Below, one piece after another: positions 34,801-43,157 of a DNA stretch of 64,000 nucleotides. The position numbers and the translations under genes are program-made. Below the pieces are notes generated by a model. The model was not told where the DNA came from, made no database searches, and saw only the letters and a program-made list of their open reading frames with translations. The DNA is from Candidatus Melainabacteria bacterium. Its GTDB lineage: Bacteria; Cyanobacteriota; Vampirovibrionia; Obscuribacterales; Obscuribacteraceae. The DNA lies in assembly GCA_016716405.1 (NCBI GenBank), contig JADJWK010000001.1, positions 1,178,001-1,242,000 on the forward strand, written 5' to 3'. The stretch's first letter is position 1; each line of letters starts with the position of its first letter.

Positions 34801-37698
34801 GTCGGTCGGATTGGCCGGCTTGTAGATTTTGGTCATGCGGCCTGGCTCATCGTACTCGAAGGTCGTATCCTCGCCTTCGGCATCGGTCGCCGTCTCGAGG
34901 TTGTCATCCATGTCGTAAGAGAAGCTCACGCTTCGACCATTGCCATCGGATACACCTGTGATCCTGTCGCTTGTGTAGGTCAGCGTCAGTGTACGCCCCA
35001 TGTTGTTGGCGATGCTGGTGAGCTTGCCACTGGTGTAGGTGTAGGTGATGACAGGACCGTTGGGATACTCGATGGTCGAGATCTGGCCGGAAGCATTGAA
35101 GTTGTACTCGATGCCGTTGGCCGTCGTCAGCGTGTAAAGCCCGCTGGACTCGCTGAGAGACGCACCGTTGTTGAACGGGGCGACATAGGAACCGTCGGGA
35201 AGCTTCACGAAGAGGACCGCACCTTCGGGAATGCCTACGGTGACAGTGTTGTCGTGGAGCGCGTCGGTGAGCCATTTGTTGGCGGTAGCCGCGATCACCC
35301 ACTTGTCGAGCGGCTTGCTGAGATCTCGGTACATGTCCACCGTGACATACATCTGAACGATGCCCGCCGCACCCTGGATTGGGTTTCGTGTCCCCATTCC
35401 GAGCATTGCAGCGTTGCCCTTGATGGCGAACATGTCGTGGTTGTGAGACCAGCCAAGGCCGAGAGCACCCGTGGCCAGTCTGCCGCCAGAGCTGTAGAAG
35501 CGCTGGAAGGACAGACCGTACGGGAAGCTTCCGCTGCCGACCGTGAGGTCGACGTGGTCATAGTGGAACTCGCCGTTGTAGAGGCTGACCGGATCTTTTG
35601 ACCACAGGGACTGATAGACCCTGGCCATGGCGAGGCTGTTCGGGTCAGGAATCCCGACTAGGGGATTGCTCAGAATCTTAGCGAACGCCTGCTGGATGGG
35701 ATCATACGTTGCATCCATGAGGGTCAAACCAAAGCTGTCCTGCCGGCTTACCTCGCTCCCACTTGCGACTCCAGAGTACTTCCGCTTCAGATCAGGAAGC
35801 GAGAAGTTCGCGATACCACTGCCGCCTTTCGTGCCGTTGATGATGCCGATGGCACCGTAATAAGGGCTGATGGCATAGTAGCCGTAGCCGTTCCAGCTCC
35901 CCGTCGTCAGATCGCCGTCCTCTGGAATGGCAACCCGCCAGCCGTAGTTGATCCACCAATTCTCGATATCCGTAAGAGTTCCGGAGTCATAGTTGGTCAG
36001 ATTCGGCTTGACACCAGAGGTCCAGTTGCCGCTGTTGCCGTCGTAGATCTTGTCACCGTTGGCGTTGGCTAGGTCGAGAATCGGCGTGGTGCTGACACCT
36101 CCAACACCAGACTGGTCGATGACACCTTCTTCGAAAGCGATGCCGTGCATGGCAAGGGCCGTGTCGTTGGTGTCGACATTGTCCCAGTCGTTATCAAGCG
36201 CCGAGCTCGCCCAGACGATACCGCCCAGGTCTGTCAGAGGCGTGTCATAGTGACCCACAAGGCCTGTCTGGTGGTGCAGAACAGTCACACAGTTGGTCAT
36301 GCGGTTGAGGATATCGCACGCCAGGCTCTTCTGAGCATTCCACGCATGCCAGAGAATGCTCAGAGACTCGCCCGCTACATTCTCGTCAGTCCCGGAACCA
36401 CCGTCAAAGAGGTTCTGCTCGAGAACGCGCCGGTGGACTCCAACCATTCCGGTTCCGGCATTACCCCATGCCTGAGCGATGAGATACGGATGCCCTTCCC
36501 ACACCGTCTGCCAGTGACCTTCATCAGCGAAGGTCGTCGGATAGGGGTGGACGACTTCCAGCCAGACCGAGTTCCAGGAATCGGGCGTCTGGGCAGAGCT
36601 GGTATCAATCAGCGTGCCATCAAGGCGAAGCTCGGCTTCGTGGCTGCCATTGAAGGTCAGCGTAAGCCGCAGACCGTGGATGTCCTTCGAGTAAAACGTC
36701 TCGTCGATGGTGTCGTAGTAAACATTCAGCGTGGCGCAATAGGCCGCCGGAATGTCCGTCGACCAGGTGGTTGGCGTGGTGCTCGGACGCAGATAAGACA
36801 GCGACGTGTTGCGCAGCGTGCCGGTGGTCGGGTCAATGGTCTTGCCGCCGAGAATGTCGTCGGTGGTCGCATCCGGGTCGTTGGTCTTGATGTAGTCGAC
36901 CAGATTCGCGGTGAAATCATCGAGATCGCTGCGGATGTTCGAGCGGTTGATGTCCTGGACGTAGTCGGTGGCGACCGTGGCACCCGAGGTAGCATTGCTC
37001 AGGAAGGTCGCCCGGTCGTAGTCCATGGCGGTCTCGAGGTCGATGCCCGAGGTCGTGGAATACGACTTGCGCGCCGGGTCGAAGACATAGTCGGTGCCCG
37101 AGATCCTCACCTTGACGAAGCAGTGGTTGAAGCGGATCTTCCACTCGGAGCCGGTCCAGTACTCCTCGCAGGGGATACCGCCATCGGCCAGGTAGTTGAC
37201 CTCGGCCCAGATGTTGACGTCGGTACCGAACCAGGCTGCCGCGTCGGCTTCGGTCAGCTCCAGCTCACCGAGCTGGTAGCTTGCCGTGTAACCGGCTTCG
37301 CGCAGGAGCTCGATCATGAGCTCGGACTGGTCGAAGGAGTTGCCGTAGCCGTCGATGAGACAGCCGAGGGCGCCCTTCTGGGAGCCATAGGTGGGAAGCC
37401 ATTCGATGTGGTCGTGGACGAATTGATAAATGAGGTCGACGTCGTTCTTGAGAGCGCGGGCGAGCTCCACGATATTGGGAGCGCCGGCGACGGTGCCGGA
37501 GGCGAAGCCAGCGGCCGCGGTCAGGATCGCACCTTGCTGCGGAGTGCGCGGCTTGCCCGGGCGGTAAATGTTACCGGGCATCTTGCGCCCTTCGATGGTC
37601 GTCTTGGCCTGAGCCGGTCTGACCCGAGTCTGTTTCTTCACCGGCATGAGACCTGGGGTCTTCACATGCGGCCGGTTCGGTTTCTTGTTTCGTGACAT
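31807..37698 (-). CDS. Giant RHS/YD-repeat protein with N-terminal transglutaminase-like domain
   Basis: The protein has 1963 residues. A basic, Pro-rich N-terminus without Sec signal leads to a transglutaminase-like domain (about 80-235: QFVHDHIEWLPTYGSQKGALGCLIDGYGNSFDQSELMIELLREAGY, then NHCFVKV and YVFDPA). The usual catalytic Cys position reads Gln-Ser, so it may be inactive. Dozens of YD repeats follow (about 920-1720), building the beta-cocoon shell. The RHS core ends NMYQYANNNPNKFTDPLGL. The last 187 residues (31807 to about 32370) are a unique tip with two cysteines, WY-rich parts and a Pro-rich end that I do not recognise. In RHS proteins the tip is usually a cleaved toxin. SD AAAGGA sits 7 bases before ATG 37698. 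No candidate immunity gene follows. Confidence 0.92.
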   Translation of the reverse strand: MSRNKKPNRPHVKTPGLMPVKKQTRVRPAQAKTTIEGRKMPGNIYRPGKPRTPQQGAILTAAAGFASGTVAGAPNIVELARALKNDVDLIYQFVHDHIEWLPTYGSQKGALGCLIDGYGNSFDQSELMIELLREAGYTASYQLGELELTEADAAAWFGTDVNIWAEVNYLADGGIPCEEYWTGSEWKIRFNHCFVKVRISGTDYVFDPARKSYSTTSGIDLETAMDYDRATFLSNATSGATVATDYVQDINRSNIRSDLDDFTANLVDYIKTNDPDATTDDILGGKTIDPTTGTLRNTSLSYLRPSTTPTTWSTDIPAAYCATLNVYYDTIDETFYSKDIHGLRLTLTFNGSHEAELRLDGTLIDTSSAQTPDSWNSVWLEVVHPYPTTFADEGHWQTVWEGHPYLIAQAWGNAGTGMVGVHRRVLEQNLFDGGSGTDENVAGESLSILWHAWNAQKSLACDILNRMTNCVTVLHHQTGLVGHYDTPLTDLGGIVWASSALDNDWDNVDTNDTALAMHGIAFEEGVIDQSGVGGVSTTPILDLANANGDKIYDGNSGNWTSGVKPNLTNYDSGTLTDIENWWINYGWRVAIPEDGDLTTGSWNGYGYYAISPYYGAIGIINGTKGGSGIANFSLPDLKRKYSGVASGSEVSRQDSFGLTLMDATYDPIQQAFAKILSNPLVGIPDPNSLAMARVYQSLWSKDPVSLYNGEFHYDHVDLTVGSGSFPYGLSFQRFYSSGGRLATGALGLGWSHNHDMFAIKGNAAMLGMGTRNPIQGAAGIVQMYVTVDMYRDLSKPLDKWVIAATANKWLTDALHDNTVTVGIPEGAVLFVKLPDGSYVAPFNNGASLSESSGLYTLTTANGIEYNFNASGQISTIEYPNGPVITYTYTSGKLTSIANNMGRTLTLTYTSDRITGVSDGNGRSVSFSYDMDDNLETATDAEGEDTTFEYDEPGRMTKIYKPANPTDPIVINTYDSLSRVKEQEDAYENVTTFYIAGHRAEEKDPEGNSKVLFFDEFGKVVKIVGKLGNETLTEYDGLGRPVKITAPEGDIKEFEYDLNGNIVTERSKAKPGSGLSDLVATNTYDSTWNKVATATNCSSETTTYTYDETTGDLLEIEFPEIDSVTPTMEFTYNGRGQVLTKTDRTGIVTEFTYDTTTEKLESMIVDSGMGQLNLTTEFEYDSVGNIISVTDPRGNETTFEYDDLRRLIKRTSPTPFEYETKFTYDENGNRTKIERETGDMTTPWQTSQATYTIDDLLASVIDPGSNTTSLSYNSLRLLHTTTDAASRVTTRAYDEAGRISTITDAASNVAASYTYTDNGRVETVEDANSNVTEYQYDGFDRLKKTIYPDDTFEQLTYTGCGKVSTRTTRAGDDITFSYDELGRVVEKAPDSMPTITYEYDLADRLKKVITSVVSGNPASGEFEYFYDSAGRLIKEEYPDGKQVQYQLDENGNVTRLTFPDSYYVERVFDEMNRLTDVKLNGATSSTLEFAYDQLSRRSTLTYDNGVETEYGFQWDDDLESLIQTFNGSSVEFSYGFNAVHELTSQGVDDATYMWHPASGGTVSYGTANELNQYPTVGGNSFAYDDNGCLTDDSVWDFGYDTESQLVSADDGSTSAAYIYDPMHRQAQKEVNSTKTRYIHAGIRIIAEYDGSGNFVKRYVYGPDLDEVLLEIDGSNDVTYLHHDRLGSIIATTDDTGAIINSYAYSPWGESGSMSGTTFGFTGQRYDAETGLYFYKNRHYSPEIGRFLQPDPTGYEDGLNMYQYANNNPNKFTDPLGLAASDGSLKESDTGGTILVENGLYSFIYYPGLNLWVTAFATHIGNPWGPATGIGWYGFGSATAFDAAFTGGASTPSQNNASESGESGAPLGCVQDALFLIRQAYDRLKGTNQGTVDHTQSGCGTAPVVAIYHPSWAIEAGTPVRGRADYSDRGWYREFDPPTTPNPKPKGRPETFPPPPPEIVRPRLA

Positions 37699-37744
37699 GT
37701 ATTTGTCCTTTGTTTGGTTTAAAATTGGAGGCAAGTTCGTCTAG

Positions 37745-37761
37745 CCGGTGAGAAACACCGG
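37745..37761. other. Short hairpin between the small and giant RHS genes
   Basis: CCGGTG-AGAAA-CACCGG, 6 base pairs. It lies between two co-oriented genes 97 bases apart and has no T-run, so it may stabilise or attenuate the transcript rather than end it. Confidence 0.25.
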
Positions 37762-37795
37762 ATGAGGCTTGCCAAATTCGCTAGCGGAGCTGCTC

Positions 37796-37942
37796 TTAGC
37801 AGCCGCCACCGCTGCAGGAGGTCACGACGGACGTGCGATTGCCCATGTCGTCATAGTTGTAAGTGATCACCGTTCCGTTCGTGAACGTGATGGTTTTCAG
37901 ACGACCCAGAGAATCGTATGTATAGGTGGCTTGATCGCTCAT
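37796..37942 (-). CDS. 48-residue single-YD-repeat (RHS) miniprotein
   Basis: From the ATG at 37942, preceded by AGAGGAGA at ideal spacing, the gene encodes a 48-residue protein. It consists of about two YD-repeat units (YTYDSLGRLKTITFTNGTVI, YNYDDMGNRTSVV) and a Cys-Gly tail ending CSGGGC. It has no signal peptide. The good ribosome site and clean repeat pattern argue that it is expressed and not a fragment. It lies 97 bases ahead of the giant RHS gene on the same strand. A role as a plug, cap or assembly partner of the RHS shell is speculation. A frame open back to 38032 gives a longer but unlikely version. Confidence 0.65.
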   Translation of the reverse strand: MSDQATYTYDSLGRLKTITFTNGTVITYNYDDMGNRTSVVTSCSGGGC

Positions 37943-38649
37943 TGAGAGATCTCCTCTTGGTTTGAGTGTTTGAGTTGAAGGTTTTGATGTGGGTCCGATA
38001 CCAGCTGTTATGTTCACCGCCCCGGAAATCATCCCGAAAGGCAGTCACAACAGGTGATTGAGCCGGTGAATTTTGCCGGCGAAAGTCTTCCCGCTGCGCT
38101 GCAATAAGGAAAGAGCTACCGCTCCGCGAAGATCAGAATCAGATTCAGAATCAGATCCTGATCGAGGCTTCTCCATATCCCTGTAAGTCCCCAAAGTCCC
38201 CTCAGCACACGAAACCAGCATGCTTGCGCTGCCTGGTGTATTTAATTCGTAATCGGCTGACGGGGTTGGGATAGGCGGGATATGCGCGGGTTTGAAATAG
38301 TTCCTTAGAGAGTGGGTCGCGAGAAGATGCCCGGAACATAGCGGGGATGAGCCAGGCGGAACAAATCGATGTTGCGAATGCAACACCGTATATGGCGGTT
38401 TGTGAACAGCTCGCGCACCGCATACGGCGGCTGATCGAGGTGAATCTTAAGCAATTTGGCACGCCAATCTTGAGCGCATTTAATCGCCGCTTTCGCTTCA
38501 CCTACCTAGCGCTACCGCCTTACAAGGCGTGCAGATCTGATACTGTATATAATACTATTCTTGAGTATTATCAGAACCAGTTTTTGATCTGCCACGCTCG
38601 CGTGCTTCGCGCTAGCTCTTGACCGGGAAACCTGACGAACAATCGCGCC
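37943..38649. other. Intergenic region between the lysis-like cassette and the RHS genes
   Basis: About 700 bases without a convincing gene. A 91-codon frame on the plus strand (38347-38622) resembles nothing I know and lacks a good ribosome site. The stretch is AT-richer than flanks. Promoters for the RHS genes should lie here, but no clear -35/-10 pair was found on the minus strand. Confidence 0.35.
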
Positions 38650-39204
38650 CTACTTGCTTCCCAGTACCCCCTGGTCGAGGATGCCCTGGAAGATCCGGCG
38701 AAGCTCCGGGTCACGTAGATTCTCGATGATCTCCTTCTGCTCCCTGGCGAGATCCGACTGGGCGAGCATCACGATGGTATCGAGGACTTTCGTGTAAAGC
38801 GTCGAGACCTGCTCCTGCGAGAGCGAGCCATTGATGCCCTGCTCGCAGAGTCTGTAAAGCGACTCGCGAAGCACGAGCACCAATTGCGTCCTGCCGGCGA
38901 GCTCCACGACCCTGGTCGAAAGCTCGATCTGGGTTTTCGCATCCACATCAGCCTGTGCGAGCTTGAGTTCCGCGATGATCCTGGTGATGGACTCGAGAGC
39001 CACATCAGGGGCCGGCTCGGCACAGACCTTGAGGCTACCGTCAGCAGGCAGGACATATGCCCCGCGCCGCGAAGCATCGTAATCGATGACATACGGCTTG
39101 CCGGGCGTGAGCTCATGGGTGCGGGCAGGCGGCGTCAAAGACGCGCAGCCCGAAAGCGCGATCGCTGCAAGCGCAGCAATACAAAGTGAGATTCTGGTTT
39201 TCAT
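38650..39204 (-). CDS. Lipoprotein, third gene of a lysis-like cassette
   Basis: MKTRISLCIAALAAIALSGCASL is a classic lipoprotein signal with lipobox LSGC. The mature 165 residues are helical, with a long amphipathic stretch (about 85-175: LESITRIIAELKLAQADVDAKTQIELSTRVVELAG). It starts inside the lysozyme stop (ATGA overlap). In phage lysis cassettes the gene after the endolysin often encodes a spanin, and an outer-membrane lipoprotein would fit that role, but it is longer than typical Rz1 proteins and not Pro-rich. The spanin idea is inference from position. Confidence 0.7.
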   Translation of the reverse strand: MKTRISLCIAALAAIALSGCASLTPPARTHELTPGKPYVIDYDASRRGAYVLPADGSLKVCAEPAPDVALESITRIIAELKLAQADVDAKTQIELSTRVVELAGRTQLVLVLRESLYRLCEQGINGSLSQEQVSTLYTKVLDTIVMLAQSDLAREQKEIIENLRDPELRRIFQGILDQGVLGSK

Positions 39205-39917
39205 TGGTTTCTTGCTCCGATTTGTCCGTTTCGTCCGATTTGAATTACCTCTTCCTTGACCAGCAGCGCGTCAAGGCGTTCGCGGCTGCCGTTGAAGCGA
39301 TTCAAGTCGCAGTAAGTCTTGATGCCGTCCACGCGCCCCCTCTCGGTCCACTGCCAGAGCGTCCAGACCCTCCAGGGTGCAGGCACCCGGGGCTTGACGG
39401 CGCTGGTGTAGTGAGCCAGCCAGAGGGGATGGTCGGAAAGTCCGGGATCGTTCTTGAGCACATCGTCAGCAAATGACGGGCTCAGATAAATCACCGGATT
39501 GATGTGGCGTCCAAGCCGGGAGCGGACTCCCTCGATGAAGTCATAGATGAGCTCGCTGCGCCTGGCCACAGAAAGCCGTGTCCACTGGCTCGGCACTTCC
39601 ACATCAATAACAGGCGGCAGCTCGCCTGCCTCCACCACGCTAAGCGCAGCGGCGAAGTTATCGAGCTGGGCATCCACAGAAACGCCTGTCCTGAAGAAGT
39701 GATAGGCGCCGGTGATGATGCCGTTGGCTTTCGCCCGGGAGCGGTTGCTCTTGAAGGTCCTGTCCTTGAAGCTTGCTCCTTCGCTCGCTTTGAGGTAGGC
39801 GAAGGCACAGCCGGTTGCCGCTACCTTCTGCCAGTCGATTGCCCCCTGGTGATGGGAGACATCTATCCCCCAGGGAGATCCTGAGTTTCGGTTTCTTCTT
39901 CCTGGCATAAGAGTCAC
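39201..39917 (-). CDS. GH25 lysozyme (endolysin-like)
   Basis: Glycoside hydrolase family 25 muramidases cut the peptidoglycan glycan chain. Family hallmarks are WGIDVSHHQGAIDWQKV near the start, FAYLKASEGASFKD, the catalytic DxE in PPVIDVEVP (about residue 100), and the C-terminal LWQWTERGRVDGIKTYCDLNRFNGS. There is no signal peptide, so it needs a holin or similar route to reach the wall, as phage endolysins do. It starts with GTG overlapping the stop of the membrane-protein gene (GTGA); ATG 39908 is a close alternative. Confidence 0.92.
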   Translation of the reverse strand: MTLMPGRRNRNSGSPWGIDVSHHQGAIDWQKVAATGCAFAYLKASEGASFKDRTFKSNRSRAKANGIITGAYHFFRTGVSVDAQLDNFAAALSVVEAGELPPVIDVEVPSQWTRLSVARRSELIYDFIEGVRSRLGRHINPVIYLSPSFADDVLKNDPGLSDHPLWLAHYTSAVKPRVPAPWRVWTLWQWTERGRVDGIKTYCDLNRFNGSRERLDALLVKEEVIQIGRNGQIGARNQ

Positions 39918-40405
39918 CCGTTTCTGAAAAAGCTGAGCTGACCCGCCATCTTCTCCAGTAGTGGAAGAACGAGCGTGGTCACGATGAGAAGAAGAGAGCC
40001 ATAGATGGGGCTGTAGAACTGAGGGAAGCTCAGGGCTATCGGCCCGCCATCGATGGCGAAGACCCAGACCGCAAAGGCAAGAGTCGAGGCGAGCACGTGA
40101 TAGCGCTTGCTCTCCACCGCGTCTTTGCCCTGGCCCGGAAGATAGATGACATAAAGAGGCGTCAGCGCCCAGAGCGTGAGAAACACGGCCCAGTGGAGCC
40201 AGTGCGGAGCGCTAGCCTGCTCGGCAAGAATGCCTATCGAGGCGACATACCCGGCGTTTATCGTGCCGGGAATGTACATGACGATCTTCTCGAAGTAGGA
40301 GCTTGTCGAAGCCGGAGGAGTTGCAGGTGCAGGTGGAGGCGCAGGCGTCGAGGTGTCTTTGGGGTTGCCTCCGGATTCGGGCTCGTTTGGATCACGAGGG
40401 TCCAT
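39914..40405 (-). CDS. Small multi-pass membrane protein, holin-like
   Basis: The 163-residue protein has an acidic, Pro-rich N-terminal tail (about 1-45: DPRDPNEPESGGN, APPPAPATPPA) and three to four TM helices (YIPGTINAGYVASIGILA, HWLHWAVFLTLWALTPLYVIYL, YHVLASTLAFAVWVFAIDG, PIYGSLLLIVTTLVLPLL). Size, topology and position directly before a signal-less lysozyme fit a holin, which would form the membrane hole for the lysozyme. Sequence homology to a holin family was not recognised. SD AAGGAGA lies 9 bases before ATG 40405. Confidence 0.7.
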   Translation of the reverse strand: MDPRDPNEPESGGNPKDTSTPAPPPAPATPPASTSSYFEKIVMYIPGTINAGYVASIGILAEQASAPHWLHWAVFLTLWALTPLYVIYLPGQGKDAVESKRYHVLASTLAFAVWVFAIDGGPIALSFPQFYSPIYGSLLLIVTTLVLPLLEKMAGQLSFFRNG

Positions 40406-41254
40406 TTTGAGGGTCTCCTTGTGTTTTTTGCTCCCGGCAGAGAAATCACCCTGCCGGGCTAATAAGAGTCGGCTGGAGGAATCGAGAGGAGCTTCTGGTG
40501 ATGAAATTAAGGCCGCCGGAATACCACAACCAGCTTGCATTCACGCTCTACGAAACCCACTTTTTCCCTGGGCGGCAGAAAGTTCCCCTCTAAAGGGTAT
40601 TGTGCGGCGCCTTGAAAGCATGAATACTATGGAGAGCTGGGTGTGTTATTCCTATGAAGCAGGGATGTTGTGTGAGAACTCAACCCTACGGGATCGCGCA
40701 CCCGGCTTTCTCTTACTACTCTGCCATGTAACAGGGGTTCATGAAGCACCTTCTCTTCTGGCTGCCAATGCTTTCCGGCAATTAGCCGTCTTCCCTAAAG
40801 AGGCTCCGTAATATCAATATCTTTACGGCGGTTGTCATGGGCCGGGATTTTTGGCGCCGACAAGCCAAATGGCTCAGTATGTCCTTACTTCGGTGATTTT
40901 TGTCTTTCCGCATCCCATGTTCTGGTAGAAAATCTCCAAAACTCACGCAGCTACGCCATTCCCCCAGATGGGTGTGTCCAAAAATTCAAGTTTCGATACC
41001 CAATTGCCGGAATGTCTCTGTATGACTGCTCTAAACCAACATATGAAAGCGCAGCCAGCATTCATGGCTTGAGTTGCGCTAGGTTTCAGGCTTTCTTAAG
41101 GGTTCCTCAAGCGGCATTCAGATTCTGCCTGATCGCCGACTTCACAGCCTTGATCATCTTGTCCACCTGCCCCTATGCATGGGCGAGTGCATCTCCCACC
41201 GGATATAGATCTCGGTCTTGCCGTCTCGGCGCAAGAACTGATCCAGGATTTCTG
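40406..41254. other. Long intergenic region
   Basis: About 850 bases with no recognised gene. The part next to the DUF885 gene (41100-41250), read on the minus strand, has codon-like stretches in two frames (LTEILDQFLRRDGKTEIYIR and QVDKMIKAVKSAIRQNL), which may be the remains of a decayed gene. The rest is AT-richer and featureless. The promoter for the holin-like cassette should lie near 40420-40560. Confidence 0.35.
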
Positions 41255-43135
41255 TCAGAGCAGCAAGGACTCGACTTCTTCGACCGGTAGCGGACCCTGG
41301 TCGAGGGCCCGGTTGTGGAACTCGAGCATGTCGAAATCCCTGGCCTTCTCTTCGTAGCGCTTGCGGAAGCCCTGCCACTGCCTGAGCCCGACATAATAGG
41401 TGGGAAGCTGGGTGGAGCTGAGTTTGGCTCTTACGAGTTTACCCTCGGCTTCCGCAGCGGTCTGGAATGCCCGATTTTTCATCAGGCTCAGAGCCTGCTC
41501 GTCGGTCATTTTCATGGTGTGCATTTTGATATCGAGTATGGTGTTAGCCAGCAGGCGCAGTCTTATCTTGCGCATGGTCAGGCGGAATCTAGGGTCGTCT
41601 TTCATGAAGCCCTCGTCCATCATCACCTGGGCAATATACTCGGCCCAGCCTTCGATGTAAGCGCCGTTGCCATAGAGCGAGCGAAGCAGGCGGCGTCTTT
41701 CCGGCATAATGTTGTTGAGATGCTCGAACTGTATATAGTGCCCGGGAAGAGCCTCGTGGATGGTGAGCCATTTGAGGGTGTAGTTGTTGTACTCTTTCAA
41801 TTTGCTCTCGGCGGCTTTCTCTGGAGTCGAGGGATCTATGGGGGTGACCCAGTACTCGGCGCGAGCCTCCGGCTCCAGGGGCGGTGCGCTGTGGAAGCCG
41901 GCAACCGCGTAGATGCCTCGCATGAAGGCAGGCGTGGGGATGACCTCGAGATTGTTCCGTTTGCTCAGAGAGACTATGCGATTCTGCCTGATGAATTCTT
42001 TGATTCTCTCCAGGTCGCCTTTCACCGCTTCGATGAGCTTGTCACGCTTGGGATGCTCCTCGCCCACTTTGTCGAGAACTTCGCGTATTACCTTGTTGGT
42101 CTTCTCTTCCACGGTCAACCCCGTCAGATCGGCGTCGGGAAAGAGATCCCAGTGCAGGCGCAGGGCTATGGCGAACATCTCGGAGCGGACCAGCTCCATC
42201 TCTTTTTCGGCGTCACGCAGTAGAGTCTCGGGGTCGACCTCGGTCTGCATCACCAGGGCGAATTTTCTATTGTAGAGCTCCTTGCCCAGGCGCCACGACC
42301 GGTCGCTGTCGCGTTTGGCGAGGTCATCCTTCAGCCACATCGAGAAAGACTCAAGGGCTGATATCGCCGTTGGTGCGGCTCTGTCGAAAGCCGGCTCGAG
42401 GGCGGCGTGCTCCTCTATGCGTTTGGCCACGGTCTCTTGAATCAGGCTTATGTTGCCGGCGTTTTCTTTGATGGCAGTCTCTATATAGATGGCCGGGCAG
42501 TCGTCGAGATACTCTCTGACCTGAGAAAGCGCCCGGGGAATCTGCTTGATGCGCTCGATCACGTGGCCGAGGCGGACCTCTTCGCCGGCATAGGTGGCGG
42601 AGAGGGGCTGGAAGATGGCGCTGCCGATGAGCTCTACGACCTGGGTGGGATTGTGCCTGTAGCTCTGAATCTCTTCGAGATCAAGAAGAGCCAGATCGAT
42701 CTGGTCCATCACCAGTCGTCTGTCGGCGCGGTCCTGGGGACCGAGGCTCTCAGCCGGAACCCTGTCTTCGAAGGTCTGTCGCCATTGCTTGTAGAACCTG
42801 AGGTCGTCGAGCCTGGCCTTGAGGCTCATGTCATCGAGCATGGCGTCGAGGGTGAGAGTCTTGCCAGTCACAGGATCTCTGTGCTTGTGATAGCCGGCCT
42901 GGGATGCGTTCGCAGGGGAGCGGGCCAGGGATTCTTTCATGAATCGATCGCTTAGATCGGCGAAGATTCCGGCGTTGTCGGTTTTAGCCTTCGAGACAGC
43001 GCCTGGTCTGGTTTCGACTGCCGCATCCCTGCCCGTGCCCTTTGCTGCTTTCGAGTCGGTAGCCATGATCGGAGCCCCGCTCGCCAGGCCCATCGATAAG
43101 GCGAGGGTGATGGTGAGGGCGGTTTTGAAGCGCAT
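41255..43135 (-). CDS. Exported DUF885 metallopeptidase-like protein
   Basis: A signal peptide (MRFKTALTITLALSMGLASG) precedes a 600-residue DUF885 domain. The zinc-peptidase motif HEALPGH lies near residue 475 and the downstream glutamate motif IEGWAEYIAQ near 515, the HEXXH...E arrangement typical of this family. DUF885 proteins are thought to be secreted carboxypeptidase-like enzymes; substrates are unknown. ATG 43135 has AAGGAGA just before it, better than the longer frame open to 43201. It may be a single-gene unit; the methyltransferase gene lies 22 bases upstream on the same strand. Confidence 0.9.
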   Translation of the reverse strand: MRFKTALTITLALSMGLASGAPIMATDSKAAKGTGRDAAVETRPGAVSKAKTDNAGIFADLSDRFMKESLARSPANASQAGYHKHRDPVTGKTLTLDAMLDDMSLKARLDDLRFYKQWRQTFEDRVPAESLGPQDRADRRLVMDQIDLALLDLEEIQSYRHNPTQVVELIGSAIFQPLSATYAGEEVRLGHVIERIKQIPRALSQVREYLDDCPAIYIETAIKENAGNISLIQETVAKRIEEHAALEPAFDRAAPTAISALESFSMWLKDDLAKRDSDRSWRLGKELYNRKFALVMQTEVDPETLLRDAEKEMELVRSEMFAIALRLHWDLFPDADLTGLTVEEKTNKVIREVLDKVGEEHPKRDKLIEAVKGDLERIKEFIRQNRIVSLSKRNNLEVIPTPAFMRGIYAVAGFHSAPPLEPEARAEYWVTPIDPSTPEKAAESKLKEYNNYTLKWLTIHEALPGHYIQFEHLNNIMPERRRLLRSLYGNGAYIEGWAEYIAQVMMDEGFMKDDPRFRLTMRKIRLRLLANTILDIKMHTMKMTDEQALSLMKNRAFQTAAEAEGKLVRAKLSSTQLPTYYVGLRQWQGFRKRYEEKARDFDMLEFHNRALDQGPLPVEEVESLLL

Positions 43136-43157
43136 GGATTCTCCTTCACCTTTTCTC

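Noticed and set aside
38347..38622. 91-codon frame on the plus strand
   Set aside because: No good ribosome site, no recognisable domain, and composition like the non-coding flanks.
38650..40405. Prophage
   Set aside because: Only lysis-type genes are present; no integrase, capsid, tail, terminase or att-like repeats flank them.
41100..41250. Decayed gene downstream of the DUF885 gene
   Set aside because: Codon-like stretches occur in two frames on the minus strand but no family could be recognised; kept only as a remark in the intergenic entry.
40832..41290. 152-codon frame on the plus strand running into the DUF885 gene
   Set aside because: Overlaps the 3' end of a strong gene on the other strand, has random-looking sequence and no ribosome site.
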